DNA of 64,000 bases from assembly GCF_013328815.1 (NCBI RefSeq), contig NZ_JABUHN010000007.1, positions 62,001 to 126,000 on the forward strand. Direction: 5' to 3'. Position 1 is the first letter of the stretch; each line of letters starts with the position of its first letter. Shown here piece after piece: positions 62,180 to 64,000 of this stretch. Origin of the DNA: Tabrizicola fusiformis. Its GTDB lineage: Bacteria; Pseudomonadota; Alphaproteobacteria; Rhodobacterales; Rhodobacteraceae. The notes under the pieces are model-generated. The model was not told the DNA's origin. It worked only from the letters and a program-made list of their open reading frames with translations, and did not search any database. A program made the position numbers and the translations under genes.

Positions 62180-62881
62180 GTGGTCTTCAAAAGACGAGAA
62201 CCGCTGGGCTGGGGCGCCTGGCTGCGCGAGATGGTCTATCCGCGGGGCGGGTTCCGCCGGGCGACGCGCTATGTCATCCACCGGATGCGCCGCGTGCCCG
62301 ACACGCCGCACCGCGTGGCGCGCGGCATCTTTGCCGGCAGCCTGATCGGCTTTCTGCCGCTGCCGGGGCTGCAATTCGTCGGCGCCTGGGCCTTGGCGCG
62401 GCTGATGCGGGGCAATATCCTTGCCGCGCTGCTGGGGACGTTCAACACCAACCCGCTGACCACGCCCTTCTTTGCCGTGCTGGCAATGTCGCTTGGCCAT
62501 TGGATGATGGGGGTCAAGACTGCGCTGTCGGCCGGGGCGATTGCCCGCGCCTTTGAAAACGCCGGGCGCGACATCTGGTTCAACCTGCGCGCCGTCTTCA
62601 CCGATGAGGTGACGCGCTGGGACGGGCTGCTGCAATTCTGGCACGACATCTATGTGCCCTATTTCATCGGCGCCCTTGTGCCGGGCATCGTGATCTCGCT
62701 GATCGCCTATTACATCACCATCCCGCTGGTGCAGGCCTATCAGAACGCCCGCGCCGCCAAGGCGAAAGAACGGGGCGAGCGGCGGCGGCATATCAAGGAG
62801 GCGCTGCTTGAGGCGGCGCAGCGGCTGAAACCGCACCGCAACGAGGCGGCGGGGGATGACGATGGCCCCGGCACGCCCTAA
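62180..62881 (+). CDS. DUF2062 membrane protein, second copy
   Basis: A 233-residue paralogue of the preceding gene with the same layout ([80 protein letters not shown]). The C-terminal tail is longer and charged ([20 protein letters not shown]). Start is GTG 62180. The two genes look like a tandem duplication. pdxJ starts 34 bases downstream. Function unknown. Confidence 0.85.
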   Translation: MVFKRREPLGWGAWLREMVYPRGGFRRATRYVIHRMRRVPDTPHRVARGIFAGSLIGFLPLPGLQFVGAWALARLMRGNILAALLGTFNTNPLTTPFFAVLAMSLGHWMMGVKTALSAGAIARAFENAGRDIWFNLRAVFTDEVTRWDGLLQFWHDIYVPYFIGALVPGIVISLIAYYITIPLVQAYQNARAAKAKERGERRRHIKEALLEAAQRLKPHRNEAAGDDDGPGTP

Positions 62882-62915
62882 ACTGGAACGGCACGGGTTG
62901 GGAGAGGCGTTGGCG

Positions 62916-63671
62916 ATGACGGATGGCAGGCTGCGGCTGGGTGTGAACATCGACCATGTGGCGACGGTGCGCAATGCGCGCGGCTCGGCTTGGCCCGATC
63001 CGCTGCGGGCGGCGCTGCTGGCCGAAGCAGCGGGGGCCGATGGCATCACCGCCCATCTGCGCGAAGACCGCCGCCACATCCGCGACGCCGACATGGAGGC
63101 GCTGCGCGCCGGGATCGGCATTCCGCTGAACTTCGAATGCGCCGCGACCGAAGAGATGGCCGCCATCGTGCTGCGGCTGCGGCCCCATGCGGTCTGCCTC
63201 GTGCCGGAAAAGCGCGAAGAGCGCACGACCGAGGGCGGACTTGACGTGGCGGGCGACGAAAACCGGCTGGCGCATTACATCGCGCCGCTGCGCGATGCCG
63301 GGTGCCGGGTGTCGATGTTCATCGGCCATGATGCGCGCCAGATCGAAGCATCGGCCCGGATCGGCGCGGCGGTGGTGGAACTGCACACCGGCCATTATTC
63401 CGACCTGCACGCCGAAGGCCGTCTGGCCGAGGCCGAGGCGGAGCTGGCCGCGCTGGTGAAAGGGGCGGCGCTGGCGCATTCGCTGGGGCTTGAGGTTCAC
63501 GCCGGTCATGGGCTGACCTATGACAATGTGGCGCCCATTGCCGCCATTCCCGAGCTGCGCGAGCTGAACATCGGGCATTTCCTGATCGGCGAGGCGATCT
63601 TCATGGGGCTGGAAGATGCCATCGGCGAAATGCGCCGCCGCATGGATGAGGCGCGGGGAACCGGGGCGTGA
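62916..63671 (+). CDS. pdxJ: Pyridoxine 5'-phosphate synthase
   Basis: A 251-residue PdxJ of the DXP-dependent vitamin B6 pathway, joining 3-amino-2-oxopropyl phosphate with DXP. Motifs: [18 protein letters not shown] at the start (catalytic His and phosphate-binding residues), [29 protein letters not shown] and [17 protein letters not shown] 62916 is preferred to 62856, which lies inside the previous gene; GGAGAGG is about eight bases before it. Followed immediately by three palindromes and acpS. Confidence 0.96.
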   Translation: MTDGRLRLGVNIDHVATVRNARGSAWPDPLRAALLAEAAGADGITAHLREDRRHIRDADMEALRAGIGIPLNFECAATEEMAAIVLRLRPHAVCLVPEKREERTTEGGLDVAGDENRLAHYIAPLRDAGCRVSMFIGHDARQIEASARIGAAVVELHTGHYSDLHAEGRLAEAEAELAALVKGAALAHSLGLEVHAGHGLTYDNVAPIAAIPELRELNIGHFLIGEAIFMGLEDAIGEMRRRMDEARGTGA

Positions 63672-63672
63672 C

Positions 63673-63740
63673 CCCGGAATTTTCCAAAGTTCCGGGCAAA
63701 ATTCTTCGAAGAGTTTTGCAAATTCCTTGCAAGGAATTTG
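63673..63740. repeat. Three contiguous palindromes between pdxJ and acpS
   Basis: 63673-63696 (CCCGGAATTTTCCAAAGTTCCGGG type, one T-G pair), 63697-63718 (CAAAATTCTTCGAAGAGTTTTG, one T-G pair) and 63719-63740 (CAAATTCCTTGCAAGGAATTTG, perfect). They abut with no spacer and fill almost the whole gap. The third contains AAGGAA (63731-63736), which is 11 bases before the acpS ATG and may be its ribosome site. Confidence 0.8.
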
Positions 63741-63747
63741 GCGCCCC

Positions 63748-64000
63748 ATGATCCTCGGCATCGGCAGCGACCTGTGCAATATCGAGCGGATCGAGGCCAC
63801 GCTGGCCCGGCACGGCGACCGTTTCCGCAACCGCGTCTTCACCGAGCGCGAGCAGCGCAAGGCCGAAAGCCGCCCGATGGCCGTTGCTGCCACCTATGCC
63901 AAGCGCTGGGCGGCCAAGGAAGCCTGCTCCAAGGCGTTGGGCACCGGACTGCGGATGGGAATTTCGTGGAGGGACATGGCGGTTTCCAACCTGCGCACCG
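63748..64000 (+). CDS. acpS: Holo-[acyl-carrier-protein] synthase, N-terminal part (cut by right edge)
   Basis: The first 84 residues of AcpS, which attaches phosphopantetheine from CoA to acyl carrier protein. The metal and catalytic residues are visible: D8 in [15 protein letters not shown] and E58 in [14 protein letters not shown]. The frame is open to the window end. Its ATG follows a palindrome that contains the only AAGGAA-like ribosome site. The pdxJ-acpS order is common in alphaproteobacteria, sharing early biosynthetic functions but not a pathway. Confidence 0.93.
   Translation, partial: MILGIGSDLCNIERIEATLARHGDRFRNRVFTEREQRKAESRPMAVAATYAKRWAAKEACSKALGTGLRMGISWRDMAVSNLRT

Overview
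The window is a high-GC chromosomal segment that reads as an alphaproteobacterium of the order Rhodobacterales (Rhodobacteraceae). The evidence is the protein sequences themselves, the linked order fpg / enoyl-CoA hydratase / rpsT / dnaA / dnaN / recF / gyrB, the FlaF-FlbT flagellar regulators, the gpmI-envC-ctpA-rppH block and the rpoZ-RSH-DUF2062-pdxJ-acpS block. The species cannot be named from sequence reading alone. Almost all genes are intact. I see no prophage, insertion sequence, integrase or CRISPR array, so this is core chromosome with a few lineage-specific genes. Genes are packed tightly, with many 1-4 base start/stop overlaps.

Layout. (1) 1-6042: end of a flagellar cluster: the fliI C-terminus, then on the minus strand a rod-binding protein, a FlgN-like chaperone, flagellin, flaF, flbT and a DUF1217 gene, then fliK and flgD on plus. 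(2) 6182-10640: ubiB and ubiE (ubiquinone), divergent fpg (DNA repair), an enoyl-CoA hydratase and rpsT. (3) 11161-18518: replication genes dnaA, dnaN, recF and gyrB, with a glyoxalase-fold gene and a LysE exporter between recF and gyrB. (4) 18542-24020: tRNA-Arg(CCU), a possible small RNA, a LacI-type regulator, a secreted glutathione peroxidase, a FadH-like reductase and rnhA. (5) 23187-27973: four glycosyltransferase-like genes, one fused to a methyltransferase-like domain. (6) 28012-31654: TetR-type regulator, GlsB-type membrane protein, EVE-domain protein, then three peptide deformylase paralogues and fmt. (7) 31853-38746: PatB-type C-S lyase, L,D-transpeptidase, cobD, a TSUP permease, parC and an SH3 protein. 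(8) 38804-50257: SDR, gpmI, envC, ctpA, rppH, an lrgAB-GNAT-GFA operon, and smc. (9) 50324-58089: an orphan Gly/Ala-rich protein, a MOSC protein, a lytic transglycosylase, a periplasmic caspase-like protein, ispH, a YqaA-type protein and a LabA-type NYN protein. (10) 58253-64000: folK, rpoZ, the RelA/SpoT homologue, two DUF2062 proteins, pdxJ and a partial acpS.

The most unusual material is mainly non-coding: a dispersed hairpin-plus-GATATTT repeat family (six copies), a REP-type inverted pair at 35755-35832, three back-to-back palindromes at 63673-63740, an array of five GTA triplets at exact 11-bp spacing upstream of smc, a cluster of ATCNGAACA boxes upstream of the C-S lyase gene, and a Rho-independent terminator at 18718-18760 that belongs to no recognised gene and may end a small RNA. 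Among proteins, the points of interest are a secreted protein joining a catalytically dead caspase-like domain to an intact one, and a third peptide deformylase that has lost its metal-binding Cys and catalytic Glu. No complete new multi-gene system is evident.
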